Assembly: GCA_948474755.1 (NCBI GenBank)
Contig: CAOLHI010000489.1
Coordinates: forward strand, 930,001 to 994,000
Origin: Ctenosaura bakeri
Lineage: Eukaryota > Chordata > Lepidosauria > Squamata > Iguanidae
DNA length: 64,000 nucleotides
Reading direction: 5' to 3'
Part shown: one piece after another, positions 11,650 to 23,604 of the stretch
Position numbering within the stretch: the first letter of the stretch is position 1
Layout of the letters: the number at the start of each line of letters is the position of its first letter
Notes under the pieces: generated by a model
Told to the model about the DNA's origin: nothing
The model's database searches: none
What the model saw: the letters and a program-made list of their open reading frames with translations, nothing else
Position numbers and translations under genes: made by a program

Positions 11650-11792
11650 AGGGTTGCCCGCCGCAATACGGACAGGGCTCGTGTACCTTTAATAATTGTG
11701 TAGAAGAAGGAATTTCAGCGCCTCCTGAAATCCCCTCTTTTACACAACCATTAAAGGTGTGCGAGCCCTGTTCCTTATTTCACCTGGCAGCT
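11650..11792. mobile_element. Inverted-repeat (MITE-like) element, second palindromic family
   Basis: The left arm (about 11650-11718) contains ACAGGGCTCGTGTACCTTTAA and ends GAATTTCAG. The right arm (about 11725-11792) starts CTGAAATC and reads back as TTAAAGGTGTGCGAGCCCTGT. The arms are imperfect, with a 6-nt spacer. Confidence 0.7.
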
Positions 11793-11882
11793 CTATTCGC
11801 TCCGTCTTACAACAACTCCGGTGTAAATCGATCGTTGCACAGTTTTCATAGTGGGACAGAGGGCTGCCGCCCTACTCTGGGG

Positions 11883-12045
11883 ACATTTCCGCACTAGATT
11901 GTTACAGCGTTATGATTCCATTTTCAACATCCTATGGAATCCTGGGGTTTGCAGTTTAGGGAGGGGCCGACAGGGGCCAACCCTAGGATTCCATAGGATG
12001 TTGACAGTGGAATAATAGCGCTATAACAGTCTAGTGCAGAAATGG
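11883..12045. mobile_element. Palindromic MITE, copy 1
   Basis: Arms read CATTTCCGCACTAGATTGTTA... and the reverse ...AACAGTCTAGTGCAGAAATGG, with GGAATCCTGGGGTTTGCAG inside the left arm and CCTAGGATTCCATAGGATG in the right. The arms have diverged. Confidence 0.8.
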
Positions 12046-12209
12046 CTGGGTCTGCTGCTTTGAAGAACCGCTTTCCAGGCACCATTCTGCTTGGAAAGAC
12101 TGAGCAAAGTCAGTTTTAATGCCTTTTGCGGGTGCTAGGTAATCTCCGCCACAGGGTTTTTTTTGGCAAAGTTTATCTAGAAGAGGACTAACGTTGTCTT
12201 TATCTAAAG

Positions 12210-12435
12210 TCGTTTCCGCACTACACTGTTATAGGCCATTTCCACACTAGCCTGTTATAGTGCTATTATTCCACTTTCAACATCCTGTGGAATTCTGGGG
12301 TTTGTAGTTTACTGAGGCCAAAGAGCTCTCTGGCTGTGAATTCTAACTGCCCCTTCCTAAACTGCAAACCCCAGGATTCCATAGAAGGCTGAAAGTGGAA
12401 TAATAGCGCTATATCAGGGTAGTGCGGGAATGACC
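12210..12435. mobile_element. Palindromic MITE, copy 2, with an extra terminal stub
   Basis: The main element, 12234-12435, has GGCCATTTCCACACTAGCC and the reverse GGTAGTGCGGGAATGACC as ends. The 24 bp before it (12210-12233, GTTTCCGCACTACACTGTTATA) are a second copy of the left terminus, so either two elements are joined or the end is duplicated. The centre contains AGAGCTCTCTGGC. Confidence 0.75.
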
Positions 12436-12560
12436 TAAGGCTGAGAGTATGTGCCTTGCCCAAGGTCACTCAGTGAGTTTCTGTGGCGGACTGGGGTTTC
12501 AAACTCTCGTCTTCACAAAATCCTAGTCCTGTATTCAGCCATCACACCACACCGGCTCTG
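12434..12560 (-). repeat. tRNA-derived SINE fragment
   Basis: Reverse reading of the SINE: CCCAAGGTCACTCAGTGAG, TGGGGTTTCAAACTC (B-box region) and ATCACACCACACCGGCT (5' end). Confidence 0.65.
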
Positions 12561-12597
12561 GGTGATCTCTTATGCGATTACAGGTCAACTCCCATCT

Positions 12598-12775
12598 GCG
12601 GCGAGTCTGTCACAGAGGTTTTTCTGGCAGAGCTTGTTCATAGGCCGTTCACCCTTGCCTTCCTCTGAGGCTAAGTGTGATTTGCCCATTGGGATTCCAC
12701 GTCGATCCAGAACCTGGGCTCACAGAGTCCTAGTCCAATACTCAAATCTCTGCACCACGCGGGATCTCATTGCCG
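12598..12775 (-). repeat. tRNA-derived SINE fragment
   Basis: Reverse reading: CAGAGGTTTTTCTGGCAGAGC, CCTTCCTCTGAGGCTAAG and AGTCCTAGTCCAATACTC toward the 5' end. CpGs retained. Confidence 0.6.
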
Positions 12776-12875
12776 TCTGAGTAAAAGGTGCCAAAGACCA
12801 TGCCTTACTCCAGACCTGACCTATCCACTTGGGCAGACTTGTTTTGACTAAGCACGGGCAGGGTATAGCCTAGCC

Positions 12876-12883
12876 TGACGTCA
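12876..12883. promoter_or_regulatory. CRE-like palindrome TGACGTCA
   Basis: Exact 8-bp cAMP-response-element palindrome in unmethylated-looking, CpG-rich DNA. Its role is unknown, and an 8-mer can occur by chance. Confidence 0.25.
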
Positions 12884-13876
12884 TTTCCCACTGGTTAAAT
12901 CCCCCCGCTCCTCACAGGATTCATCTGCCAGACCGCCCATTTCTACAGAGGACAGGCAGAGAATTCAACAGAAGAAGCTTTTGCTGGCCAATGCTGGAGA
13001 AGCGGGGAATCGGACTGATCACATCGTCAGCTTCATTGTCACTATTATTAGGGCGGCTGAGTATTATTGCGGCGGTGAGAAGTCTGCATCCCTCTGGAAA
13101 TCCCTGCATTCGCCATGCTACTAGGGCTGCTGGGACTTACAGTACCGGAACGTCTGGAAGTCTGCGAGATTCCAACCCCCCAGGGCAAAATCCATTTTTA
13201 GTCCCAGCCAGAATAAGCATACTGCAATCAATTGGATTTATTAACAAAAGATAATGAGAGTCCCTGTTCATTTCAACGGCTCTGCTCTTGTTGGGACTGA
13301 GCATTTTATCGTCGTTCCAATTCTACCCTATCAAAAACCCAGGAGCGAGAAAGATGCTTTGCGAAACTGAAAAGGTCTGCCTTTTTGGGTGGAAACTGAA
13401 GGATGATTACTTGCATTGCCCGTGCCTCCGATGAAAGAGGAAGAGAGCCCAAGGAGACACGCAGTCCTTGCCAGGGAACTGGGAAGACGTTGACGTGAAA
13501 TGTTAAAAAGCCAGGAGTTTGATGCCCAAGATCCGAGCTCCTTCTCCCCTAAGGCGCCGGATTTCCCTCTACCTCTCTCCTCCCCTCACCTGTTTTATTT
13601 ATCTGACCCCACGGTACGTTGAGAACTGAAGCCACGGAGGAAATTCGCATTAGCACCGTGTCCTGGCTCTGCTACTAGCGACCTGGACACACAGCCACTC
13701 CGCAGTGGTCGCTTTCTTTCCGGCTACGCTTTTCACAGAGATCTGTGAAAGTAGCTGAGGGTAAACCGCTTCTAGTCTCCCTCCGGAACCCTATTCAGCT
13801 GCTACTCCTTTTTACTAGCTCTTATTTCTTCGCATTAAATAAAATGCAGATTGGAAGCGACCATGCAACCGAATTG

Positions 13877-14113
13877 AGAGCCAGCGTGGTGTAATGGTTC
13901 GTGCTCGGATTAGGACTCCGGAGGGCCAGGGTTCCAATCCCCGCTCCGCCATGGAAACCCACTGGGTGAGCTTGGGCAAGTCACACACTCTCAGCCTTAA
14001 AGGAAGCCAATGGCAAATCCTCTCTGAACAAATCTTGCCAAGAAAGCCCCATAATAATTCACTTTAGGGCCCTCATAAATCCCAACGACTTGAAAGCACA
14101 CAACAAGAACAAG
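13877..14113 (+). repeat. tRNA-derived SINE, Sauria-SINE type, near full length
   Basis: A-box-like GTGGTGTAATGGTTCGTGC, B-box-like GGGTTCCAATCC, then GCCATGGAAACCCACTGGGT, the AACAAATCTTGCCAAGAAA body and the GACTTGAAAGCACACAACAA 3' end like a Bov-B tail. Several CpGs are still present. Confidence 0.85.
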
Positions 14114-14504
14114 TGTGAGCAAATAAATACCAGTTGTGACATTAGGTAACCACAAATTGTTGGTCAAAAGGTTTGTATTTATTGTTACAAGATATCAGCA
14201 GGTTAAAGGAAAAGTCAGATCCACCTCCAATGGACTCCATAGGATTTACTCTTAAGCTTGCAGAGCCCACCCACTCTCCCATTCTCATTGCTGCATTGAG
14301 TAGAGCTTGCCTCCAAGTAGGAACTACAATAGCAACACTATTTTTTTAAAAGAAAATGCATATCCTGACCTCAAAATTAAATCAGGGGGCCTATAGGTAG
14401 ATGTTCCTATGTGAGTCTTTGACCTGAGGTAGAAGTTTGAGGACTGTAATGGTTAGTTGATGGTTGGTGGTAGAGGTGGAGGGAGAGAGAGATCCAGGGG
14501 CTCT

Positions 14505-14552
14505 GTTTGGAATAATTTACAGGTTAACGTTTGGAATAATTTACAGGTTAAC
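14505..14552. repeat. Exact 24-bp tandem duplication
   Basis: Two identical copies of a 24-mer, GTTTGGAATAAT plus TTACAGGTTAAC, at 14505-14528 and 14529-14552. Confidence 0.95.
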
Positions 14553-14843
14553 AACATCCTTTCTAGGCTTGAACCTTTGTCCCAAATAAGCTCTCATACT
14601 TTCCTAAGAGGAATGAGATGATGACTTCAAGGCTAGTGCATGAGCCATGGAAATATGGGTACCTTGATGCTGAGAAGGCTGCTCAGAAGGAAGAAGGACT
14701 TGTGATCCATCCTGTTGTGACTTCAGTGTGTTCACCACCCCTCTGGCAAAGCAAAGTGAGAAGACAAGTGAGTTGTGGAAGTTCAGACTTGAATGAAGTA
14801 ATCTCTGTACACTTTTGCATTATCTGTGACAGAGCATAGTAAT

Positions 14844-15080
14844 GTGGAGAGCCAACACAGTGTGGTGGTTTGAATATTGGACTAGTACTCTGAGAGAACA
14901 GGGTTTGAATCCCTGCTTAGCCATGGAAACCCATGAGTTGACCTGGGGCTAATCACATTCCATCAGTCTCAGAGGAAGGAAATGGCAAAGCCCTTGTGAA
15001 CAAATTTTGCCAAGAAAAAAATCCATGATCGATTCACCTTAGGATCTCCAGAAATGGCTTGAAGGAACACAACAAGAACA
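14844..15080 (+). repeat. tRNA-derived SINE, near full length, CpG-depleted
   Basis: Same family as 13877-14113 (GTGGTGGTTTGAATATTGGAC, GGGTTTGAATCCC, GCCATGGAAACCCATGAG, TTTTGCCAAGAAA, CTTGAAGGAACACAACAAG) but almost every ancestral CpG is TG or CA. Confidence 0.85.
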
Positions 15081-15185
15081 TATAGTAAAGTTGCTTTTGG
15101 GGACAACAACCTACATAGCAAAGTTGCTTTTGGGGACTAGCTAACAAGTAATCCAAAAAAGTAACTTTGCTGAACTGTGGTGTAG

Positions 15186-15310
15186 GGCAGGGATAGGCAA
15201 AGTGTAGCTCTTCAGAGGTTGCTGAACTGCAGTTCCCCTTCAGTCCAACAAGATAGCTAGTTGCAAGAATGCTGGGAATACAATCCAACATCCTTTGAAG
15301 GACTGCAATC
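15186..15310. mobile_element. hAT-like MITE
   Basis: Begins GGCAGGGATAGGCAAAGTG and carries CTGCAGTTCCCCTTCAG on the left and AATGCTGGGAATACAATCC on the right, the inverted 'ACTACAACTCCC' core. Diverged. Confidence 0.5.
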
Positions 15311-16570
15311 TGTATCATTTGAAGGACAGCAAGCGAACAAGCACAAAATCTTCCTTCAGGCTAGATTCCTCCTTGCCAGATTATTTTTCTTTTCTGTTCT
15401 TGAGCAAATAAAGCCCAAATATGCAAAAATTTGATGTATGCTTACTAACTTTAGGAAAGCCTTCTTCAGGTTTCCACTGGTTTTCATTTTAAAAAAAACC
15501 CTGAAAATAACTAGAAAGGCAGTCCTGTGCATGTTTACTAGAATAAAGTCCATTCAACAGAGATTATGTCTCATTAAGTCTGTTTAGGTCTAGTGCTGTA
15601 ACAGAGGAATTAGTATTCAAAGTGTGGAAGTACACTTGGAAATTATGAAGTTAAAATGCTGAAGGTTGTTAAGTTTTCTGTTTGTTTTACCAGCAAAAAA
15701 TACCAAGGAGTCTGTGTCACCTGAAAGACTTACAAATTCCACAAAAGTGCCTGCTGTTAAAAAGGTGTTCATCCATAAGATACCACAGGACTCACTGTTC
15801 TTCCTGAGGAAGTCAGTGAGAACAAAAAAATAGATGAAAACAATCTCTATTGTGTGTGTGTGTGTGTGTGTGTGTATTTTTAATGGTTCTCACAGAAAGA
15901 TTAGAAATTTTCCCTCCCCCTACTGCAGACATTATGTCATGATTCAAAATACAATCAGTCACAAGCAAAAACAGATAACAGCAACAGACCATGATTAGTG
16001 TCCCCAGGTGTTCAGTATCGTAGCTTCAAGAATATTATTTGTTTCAACAGTGAGATGTGTTCAAATTTACCTATAACATAGCCCATTCTAGGCTATGAAT
16101 GGATGCAGTTCTTCTGTATGGGTAAAGGAGTATAAGGTGCTTCCTTGCACAGCTTTGCAGAATCTTGGTTACCATTTGTCCAGAATCCTGTTGATAACAT
16201 ACACAGACATTAAGCTGTGCTATGCATGCAAAATTACTTTTCGACAATGTAGAACAGACTACCTGGCTGATAGCAGTGCAAGCAGAGTTCTGCATGGAGG
16301 ACCATTGCAGATGTACAATAGTGCATCTATAGTAGTGTGTCAATGGATATTACGCACTGCCTCTGCACATTGTACAATGAGGGGACAGCTAGACTCATTC
16401 ACCATTTCTGCATGATATTCATGATAGGGGTTGCATAGTGCTAGTGTAGCATAATGCCAATGGGTGTTTCTGGTAAGCTGAGATTATGTAGGCTCTCAGC
16501 TGCTATGTTCCACACAACAGAGCACATTACCTCTGGAGGTGTCAGTATAAATCAAAGACAGGGAATATAT
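15311..16570. other. CpG-poor intergenic DNA with scattered repeat remnants
   Basis: About 15700-15840 resembles in part a dispersed reptile repeat ending GTCTTTCAGGTGACACAGAC on the minus strand. A (TG)n run lies at 15850-15876. No gene was seen. Confidence 0.4.
15850..15876. repeat. (TG)n microsatellite
   Basis: About 12 uninterrupted TG units. Confidence 0.95.
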
Positions 16571-16572
16571 AG

Positions 16573-16672
16573 CTCACCAGATGTTGTTGGACTATATCTC
16601 CCAGAATCCCACAGCACTGGCCATTGACTAGGTGGACGGAACTGCAATACAACAACACTTGGAATGCCACAT
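16573..16672. mobile_element. hAT-like MITE
   Basis: CACCAGATGTTGTTGGACTAT and ATCTCCCAGAATCCCAC on the left, then a degraded inverted half (GCAATACAACAACACTTGG). Confidence 0.6.
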
Positions 16673-16675
16673 GTT

Positions 16676-18950
16676 CTCTATCAGATATAAATCCTCTGTT
16701 GGTTCATTCCTGTAGCTGTCTGTCTGGTTGTTGATAAGCAATTGACATGCAGCCTACATGACAGTGATCTTCCTCTCTTATTTGTGAAGAACTGTAGCTG
16801 CTGAACGACACGGAGATGCTGTATGCTTTTGTTTGGTTGTGAGAACATACAAGAAATACAGCTGGTGTCTCAAACCCTGTTATACACTTTCCCAGATGGT
16901 GTCTCAGTTGCCTGGCAGAGGAAAGGAGCATGACTGACTGCTATTCGTGATGCAGGGATGTGGTAAACACATCTTACAGACACATTGATGTGGGTGTCAC
17001 TCATGGATGAAGCAATAAGGCAATACTGGTGGTGTAACAGAAAGACTGGAAAAAAATTCAATCTGTTTGCTTGTCATATGAGTATCAGTTGAGCTGCCAC
17101 CCTAGCCTAGTCTTGCTGGGCTGATGAAGGCTTGGGGAAGAAATGCAAAATTTTAACTAGAGATATAAATACTGGTATATTATTTTGCTTTTGCGTCCTT
17201 GGATGTATTATCTTGTAGAAAAGTAGGATAAAAATATGGCAGTTCTGCAATTCTCCAGCTAGAAATAAAACATTATGAAAAATGGACACAATGTGTACTT
17301 CCTTGGGTTCTGGCAAGGTTCTCTTGACACTTCAAGACCCTTAGCCTCACAGCAAACTGCACCAGCAAAATCAAAAGGCCAGTTGCCCTTTCCTGAGTGA
17401 AGCAGCCTGTCTGAGCACACTGCATTAGCTTCAAAATACAAGCTAAGGCCTGTACATTACCAACCTATTTTTTACTTTTTGTGGGGCCAGAAAAGTGCCT
17501 GCCATCCCAAATTTGTTCTTCAAAAAAACCTAAGAATAATTAGGTTAGCACCATCACCTCTGCATAACAAAGCAGAAGAAAGAATTGGATCTTAGATATC
17601 TTGGGATGATCTGCAGTACATTTCCATTTCTGACCATTTTTTTTTTTTAAAGAGGGCAACAACAGAATGAATTCTACCACCTCAATGTGGCTGCTGAAAT
17701 GAAGAAAGCTTGGAGTAAGTAGGTATGGATTTGGTGGGCTGATGGATGAGACGGCTGTGAGTTCCTTTCAGTTCCAGTAGTGAAAACTAAGTCTTAGGTG
17801 TACATTGTGGTCAGAGGCACCAGGTCTCCCATAGTCTGCCCTCCCCAAAAGTCCTGGGACGACTCCTACTACTACATGAAGCCTCCCTGGCCTGAATCTT
17901 CCTGGTTGATCCCAGGCAGAGGAGACCCAAGGAAAAAACTCTTGAAGGGTAACTCAACACATAGCTAAATCCCATTGAGTCCATGATCTACTCTAGAGGA
18001 AACCAGAAGTCAGCTTCTTCCATTAATTAGATGGAGAAGCTTGAGGACTGAAACTGACCAGATCCCACAAGGAAAGAAATGCAGCCAAAGTCACAGCTGG
18101 GGGAGGGGGGAGGGAAAAAAGGACCATTCATTAAACCAATGTTCTCCAAATTAAAGCAGTTTGTTCAAATTAAAGTAATTGAATAGAGAGCAGGAAAATA
18201 AAACATCGACCAGCAATGACAGTAGTGTAACCTTTTAGATGCTGTTGAACCAAAATTCCCATCACTTAATTCTATCTTCATGGCTGTTTCTGGCCCTCAG
18301 CTAATGCCTCAGAAGGATCTCTTTCTATTCTCTGATGCAGTATTTTTCCATTGCCTGTTTCAGAATCATGTTGCAAACTACTCCTTCCTCCCTGACAAAC
18401 ACACATGCACATATACTTTTGCCAGGAGAAGTCTCATTTAGGCCATCTATCAAATATGTTTTAGTTTAGACAATAGCTGTACTCCTGGTTTTTCATATGC
18501 TAACTCCATGCACAACCTGATTGGCTGAAGAAATTCATCTGGCTTATAGAAAGCAAATAGGACTATTCATACAGGAATTGGGGTAAGTGCCTAACATATG
18601 CATTGTGAAGAAAGAAGAGAATCTAGGTATTCAGCAACACAGGGTTGCAAGGCCTTTTTGGTCTCAAGTGCTACATGTGGTCCTGAGCCAGAGCTCAGGG
18701 GCTACATTAGGGCACGTGCACAGATGTCACACAAAACATTCACATGTGCATACACACCCCAACTTTCCCCTTTCCTTGATGGGAGGGAGAGGAGAACGTT
18801 CTCAGTTTCTTTTCCCAGCAATGCAGGTGCAGATGGTTATGTCCTTGCTGCTAGCAGCAGCTAAGGACAATCTGTGTAAAACAGGGAGAAGAAATCAAAG
18901 AGGAGACTGGGCAGTGTCAAGAAGCCTGGAGGTAGGGAGTTCATGTATCC
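16676..18950. other. CpG-poor intergenic DNA, mostly unrecognised
   Basis: No exon or complete repeat. A faint hAT-like stub (AGATGCTGTTGAACC) lies at 18236-18262. Confidence 0.45.
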
Positions 18951-18952
18951 AC

Positions 18953-19168
18953 AGGCTGTGCTTTCAAGTCAGTTCTTATTTACAGTAACCCTATTATAGG
19001 ATTTTCTTGGTGAGATTTGTTCAGAGAAGGTTTGCCACTGCTTTCCTCTAAGGCTGAAAGAGGATGCCTTATCCAAGGTCACTGAGTAAGTTTTAATGGC
19101 TGAGTGGGGATTCAAATCCTGCTCTCCCTAATCCAACACTCACATCACTACTCCAACCTTGTCACTTT
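18953..19168 (-). repeat. tRNA-derived SINE, near full length, CpG-depleted
   Basis: Reverse reading: GCTTTCAAGTCAGTTCTTAT (3' end), TTTTCTTGGTGAGATTTGTTC, GAGTGGGGATTCAAATCCTG (B box) and ATCACTACTCCAACC (5' end). Confidence 0.8.
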
Positions 19169-19289
19169 TATAAAGGTGATTATTGATGAATGGGAAACTC
19201 ATACCTTCTGACCTACCAGGAGGGCTGACTGTGGTTTCTCAGTGAGTGAAAGGTTGCTTTTCTGTGATTAAAGTACTCTTATAAATACC

Positions 19290-19508
19290 CCAAAGGCACC
19301 AGATCCTATCTGTTCCTGGAAACTAAACAGGGCCAGTCCTAGTTGGTACTTGGATGGGAGACCACCATCCATACCAGATGCTGTAGGCTATATTTCAGAG
19401 GAAGGAACAGGCAAATCCACTTCTATGTGTTCCTTGCCTAACAAAAATCTTATGAAGTAGGATGTGATTTCTATAAGTCGGCAGACAACCTAAAGTCACA
19501 CATACACA
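19290..19508 (+). repeat. 5S-rRNA-derived SINE, near full length
   Basis: The first ~105 bp track 5S rRNA (CTGGAAACTAAACAGGGCC, TTGGTACTTGGATGGGAGACC, CCAGATGCTGTAGGCTATA). The rest is the shared body GAGGAAGGAACAGGCAAATCC and a tail ending near AAAGTCACACATACACA. Confidence 0.85.
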
Positions 19509-19509
19509 T

Positions 19510-20720
19510 TGTTATTTCATATAGTCCTATGTAGATCTTTTGCATTAAAAATGGTTGTAAATCAAATTTGTTTCGCAGTTAGCACAAATGACAAAAAAAA
19601 CTTATGCCCTTCTGAATCTAAATGGTTTAAATCTAGGCCTCAAATTTATATTCATATGATTTATATAATTTATATTTAATGAATTTATATTTATATGATT
19701 TATATCATATGCAGCCCAGTATTAGTTTCAAGCATAATTTGTTTTCCTGCTAGACATTATGATGGAACCAATGGTACATTTGATGTAGGATTTGCATGAT
19801 GAAAAACAGTAGGACTTTTTGCTTTGCAAGAACATGATCTTATCTGCCACCCCTTCTGCTTACTCTCTTTTGCTCCCTGTAAACTTAGCTGTTATCCTCA
19901 CAATAGTGGTGAGGGGATGAATTTTCCCAGTAAAAATATATGAGCTATCCATGTTGTTCTTGGGGGGGCGCTATTTTGTAGCAATGGTCTTTAATGGGCA
20001 ATTAAGAACCATTAGCTTTACAAAAGGCCTACTTCTGGTGGAGGAGAAAACTGCCAGAACTGATTTGTTGATGTAGACCAACACAAATCCAAGCAGTTTT
20101 GGATTCCCTTGGATGACATGGCTGTGGAGACTGTTATGAAAAGCACCTGTACATCCAATGTTATCACTATACCTCCATCAGATGAAGCTCAAGCAAAGAG
20201 AAGTACCAACTAACACCTGAACATATCCTTGCTCATCACAAGGAGATACAAGGATGCTTAGACTGTCAATGAAATAGGATATAGTCTCCATTGAATTCAT
20301 GGGACTTGCTTATCAGTAAACATCAAAACCTGTAAGACAATACAGGTGGATTGGCATTCTTATTGTTGTATTGACTGGACTGAGGGCATCATGTTGGATA
20401 AAGTGAATGAAGTGATGTGATCCAGTTATGCAGAAGATATGGTTGGAGGAGTTTGTTCCAGAAATCCCTGGCTTGTTTAGTTATACATTTTCATACTTAT
20501 CACTTTCTTGTTCATCTATTTTAGGTGTTTCTACATCACCATCCAGTCCACAAGGCCTCCCCAGGCAATGGACACAAAAAAGGCAATTAAAACTTTTATT
20601 ATGTCATCCCCAACTACAGACCTCTACCTGTAAACTGCAAATATATTTTTCTTGTCAGTTCCCACTCACTGTCTCTCTCCTTCTTTCACATCCTTAACCT
20701 AGGCAAGCATTGCTCAGACT
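19510..20720. other. CpG-poor intergenic DNA, nothing firmly recognised
   Basis: A tandem ATTTATAT-like AT-rich stretch lies at 19645-19710. About 20280-20325 is a fragment of the GGGACTTAC dispersed repeat. Confidence 0.4.
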
Positions 20721-20724
20721 GAAA

Positions 20725-20802
20725 TCCTGAATATTCATATGGCTGGGAGTGAAGTTCAGAAGGGCTTACTTCCAAGGGGACATGCACAGGATAGTGCCCC
20801 TA
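20725..20802. repeat. Fragment of the dispersed GGGCTTACTTCC repeat
   Basis: Contains AAGTTCAGAAGGGCTTACTTC and ACATGCACAGGATAGTGCC, the half-palindromic motif common across squamate genomes. Confidence 0.45.
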
Positions 20803-21487
20803 GGCGGCTGTGACCCTTCCTTTGCCTCCTTCCAAGGGTGTGCACCTTGAGTTCAGTGTTTCTCCTGAGCAAACTTTTCCTGTTCTGGACCTTTTTCATT
20901 CCCAGGTACATTTCTTTGCAAATAATAGGATCAAATCCCATATTAACCTTTAATTTAAGAATACCCTGTGTTTTACAATATTATATCAGAACTCAGAAGT
21001 CACTGAGAGTTTAGCTCTGAGAAAACTAGGCTTGAGAGGGCACCAATTCCCTTTCCTAAATCATCTGGCAAAATTGAACTGCCAAGGCTGCTGGGTAGTT
21101 GAGCCTCCTCAGGAATTATCAGAAGTGTGCTAAATGATCAAGCACTAAGAAATATTAAGACAGCTGTTGTCCTTGAGCCCTCCCAGGTACAATAAAGGCT
21201 GCCTGCAATCTGTCCTATGCACACTTACTTAGGAATAAGTTACACAGAACACATAGAGGGCACTTGTAAGTATGCTTTGTGTTTATCTTCATATTTAAGG
21301 ATGATTCAATGATAATTGATGGGAAAAGAAATTCACCTCCCCTTGCAAGTACACTCTCTCTGCAAGGAGGCAAAATTAACAACCTGCCTGCCAGGGTTGA
21401 GCCTTGCCTTCTTAAAACCAGTTCGGAGGCCCCTGCGAAGAGGTGCAGGATTGCAACCAGAACGTTGGTGTGGAATGTTCCTATGGT

Positions 21488-21551
21488 AGTGGAAGGCTTC
21501 AATCCTAAACACTTACTAAACTCAGTAAGACTTACTTCTGAGTAAATATGA
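21488..21551. repeat. Fragment of the dispersed repeat TTACTTCTGAGTAAA
   Basis: CAATCCTAAACACTTACTAAA, CTCAGTAAGACTTACTTCTG and AGTAAATATG match the same dispersed family. Confidence 0.5.
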
Positions 21552-22009
21552 TCACCTTTGTGCTACCGATGTTACTGGCATATCTTCTGTTGCTTAGGGA
21601 AAGAATATTCTCTGGACTTAAAAAAGTTGTCCTTAAAAAGAACAAAACCTGCCCCTCCCTTCAGTGAACGGCTAGAATTGATTGCAATCTAAGATTTTAA
21701 AACCTCTGAAGTCTAAACATTACAGAGACGTCATTAGAAATTCGTGGAAAGCCGAAGCACTCTTACCACGGGTTTATCAACGTCCAGCCTGTTATTTCAT
21801 ATTTCTAAGAAAATTCCTCCTCGTGTTCAAACAGATTTTTTTTCCGTACAGGTTTTCTCCCCATCTTTCCTTTGTATCAATTTAACGTGGCCAGTTTGGA
21901 AAAACAAGACACAGGGGCAATGAAAAAAGGATTCCGTTCCCATAGAAACACGTCTATCTAAGAGCAAATCCTTTTCAAAGCCATTGGGTTTACTTAGATT
22001 AGCCTAAGA

Positions 22010-22172
22010 TATGTTGTTGATGATGTGTACCTTCAAGTGGAGACCCTAAGGCGAACCTATCACGGGGTTGTCTGAGGCTGAGAGTGTGTGACGCTCCCAA
22101 GGATACCCTGAGGGTTTCCATGGCCAAGTGAGGAATCGAACCCTGGTCTGTGGGGTCGTAGTCCGACGCTCA
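22010..22172 (-). repeat. tRNA-derived SINE, CpG-retaining
   Basis: Reverse reading: GACCCTAAGGCGAACCTATCA, GGCTGAGAGTGTGTGACGC, GAATCGAACCCTGGTC (B box) and GTCGTAGTCCGACGCTC. It keeps most of the family's CpGs. Confidence 0.8.
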
Positions 22173-22837
22173 AAAAGATTACAAGCTTAAAATGGACCCC
22201 AAAATCGCATTTAATTCGAGGATTGGGACTCCCCAACCTGAGGTGCCCTGAATTATAGCAGGAGCCTGTGTCTCCAGTTTAGTGAGTCCTGTTCCGGAGT
22301 CAATGTGGATCGCCTTGCTGTGAAACGAGACTTTGCCAGCCAGCCGTCTGAACAATTAAATGAGTGAAACACATTGGAAATGGGAAGAACTGGTGGATTG
22401 TGACCGCGGCAAAAGAGAACTGAGGTACATCCAGTGAAAGAAGGGAACACTGAAAATGAAAGTTTCGAGGGGACCCGTCTTAATTATCGGGCTAGGAAAC
22501 ACACAGTAAAAATGTCTAGCTTTTAGATGCAGGATCATCGGAATACCACTTCTGTTCCACCTGGCTCCCTTAGGCGTGCGCTTGATTTCAATGGATTGGG
22601 TCCAGACTAATTTGGGAACGAATTTCCCATTCATTCCAATGGGTCTAGTTTAAGAAAGCCTCAACCTGGACCTAGTCAAGTGGTTTTGTAATCCAGCTCC
22701 TCAGCGAATGAGTGAAGTCAGTTCGCATTACTAAAGAACGTTAATCCTGTATTAAACGAGGAGCTCACCGGGATGGGTGATAAATCCAGTGTTGTTATGA
22801 GTAGTTTCTATGCCATTGGTTCGCAGGAAGAGTTTAT

Positions 22838-23020
22838 ACACGTGGCATAGTGGCCTGAGCGTTGGACTACGACCCTGGAGACCACGGTCGGATATCCTAC
22901 TGGGCCATGGAAACCCACTCGGTAACTTTGGGTGCATCACATACTCTCAGCCCCTAGAAAACCGCTTGGTAGGTTCCTCTTAGGGTCGCCATAAGTCAGA
23001 AACAAAGGCCCACAACAACA
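22838..23020 (+). repeat. tRNA-derived SINE, CpG-retaining
   Basis: GTGGCATAGTGGCCTGAGCG, TTGGACTACGACCCTGGAG, GCCATGGAAACCCACTCGG and the 3' end TAGGGTCGCCATAAGTCAG with CCACAACAACAG. It lacks the middle CAAATCTTGCC segment. Confidence 0.85.
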
Positions 23021-23561
23021 GAAATATATATAATATAGTGATAAATTTTCACCTGCCATACCTTTCTGTAAAAGGGCAGGGGCTGGAATCAGATGTAAAA
23101 GTAACAGTTTTTTTTTAATATATATATGAAAAATTGCATCCATTTCCCTAGAAGTGTATTTTTCTGGACAACTTAGTTTGGAAAGACTTCAATCAACAAC
23201 TGTTTCGCAAAATAATTATCCAGGATTCTCTCCCCACTCTTGGCTGTCCTGGATTATTCCTCATCCTAAAGCTCCTGAACTGCTGACGGTATATTGAAAT
23301 ATGTGTGCACTCGATCATTCCAAGAACTTTTCCTAACACTAAGGAAATTCAGCCTTTCCTTCTTTCTCTTTTAAACGCATTTGTTTCACTCGCCTTTTCT
23401 TGCTTGGTCTGATGTTTCACAATTTATGATTGTGGGCGGCGGGGGAGGGGGAGTCTCCTACCTCAGAAAAGTCCTTTAAAAAAATACTCCAAAACTCAAG
23501 CTCGAAAGATTCCGCTTAGAAATTCCCTAACTTCTTCGCATCGTCATCAATTTGTTCCTAC

Positions 23562-23604
23562 ATTTCTTTTCAAAAGAAATATATTTTTCAAAAGAAATAT
23601 ATTT
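23562..23604. repeat. 19-bp tandem repeat
   Basis: Two copies of a unit containing TTTTCAAAAGAAATATAT in a row. Confidence 0.85.

Larger units (their letters stand above)
8750..14110. other. CpG-rich intergenic domain, no coding gene recognised
   Basis: CpG frequency rises near 8.75 kb and falls near 14.1 kb. The stretch holds palindromic MITEs, hAT-like fragments and SINE fragments that still contain CpGs, but I found no conserved protein. A perfect CRE-type palindrome TGACGTCA lies at 12876-12883. See the antisense exon-like segment at 9499-9570. Confidence 0.6.

Noticed and set aside
13842..13870. ATGCAGATT as a possible alternative LHX8 start (MQI...)
   Set aside because: The frame continues without similarity, no donor fits, and it lies 18 kb upstream next to a SINE.
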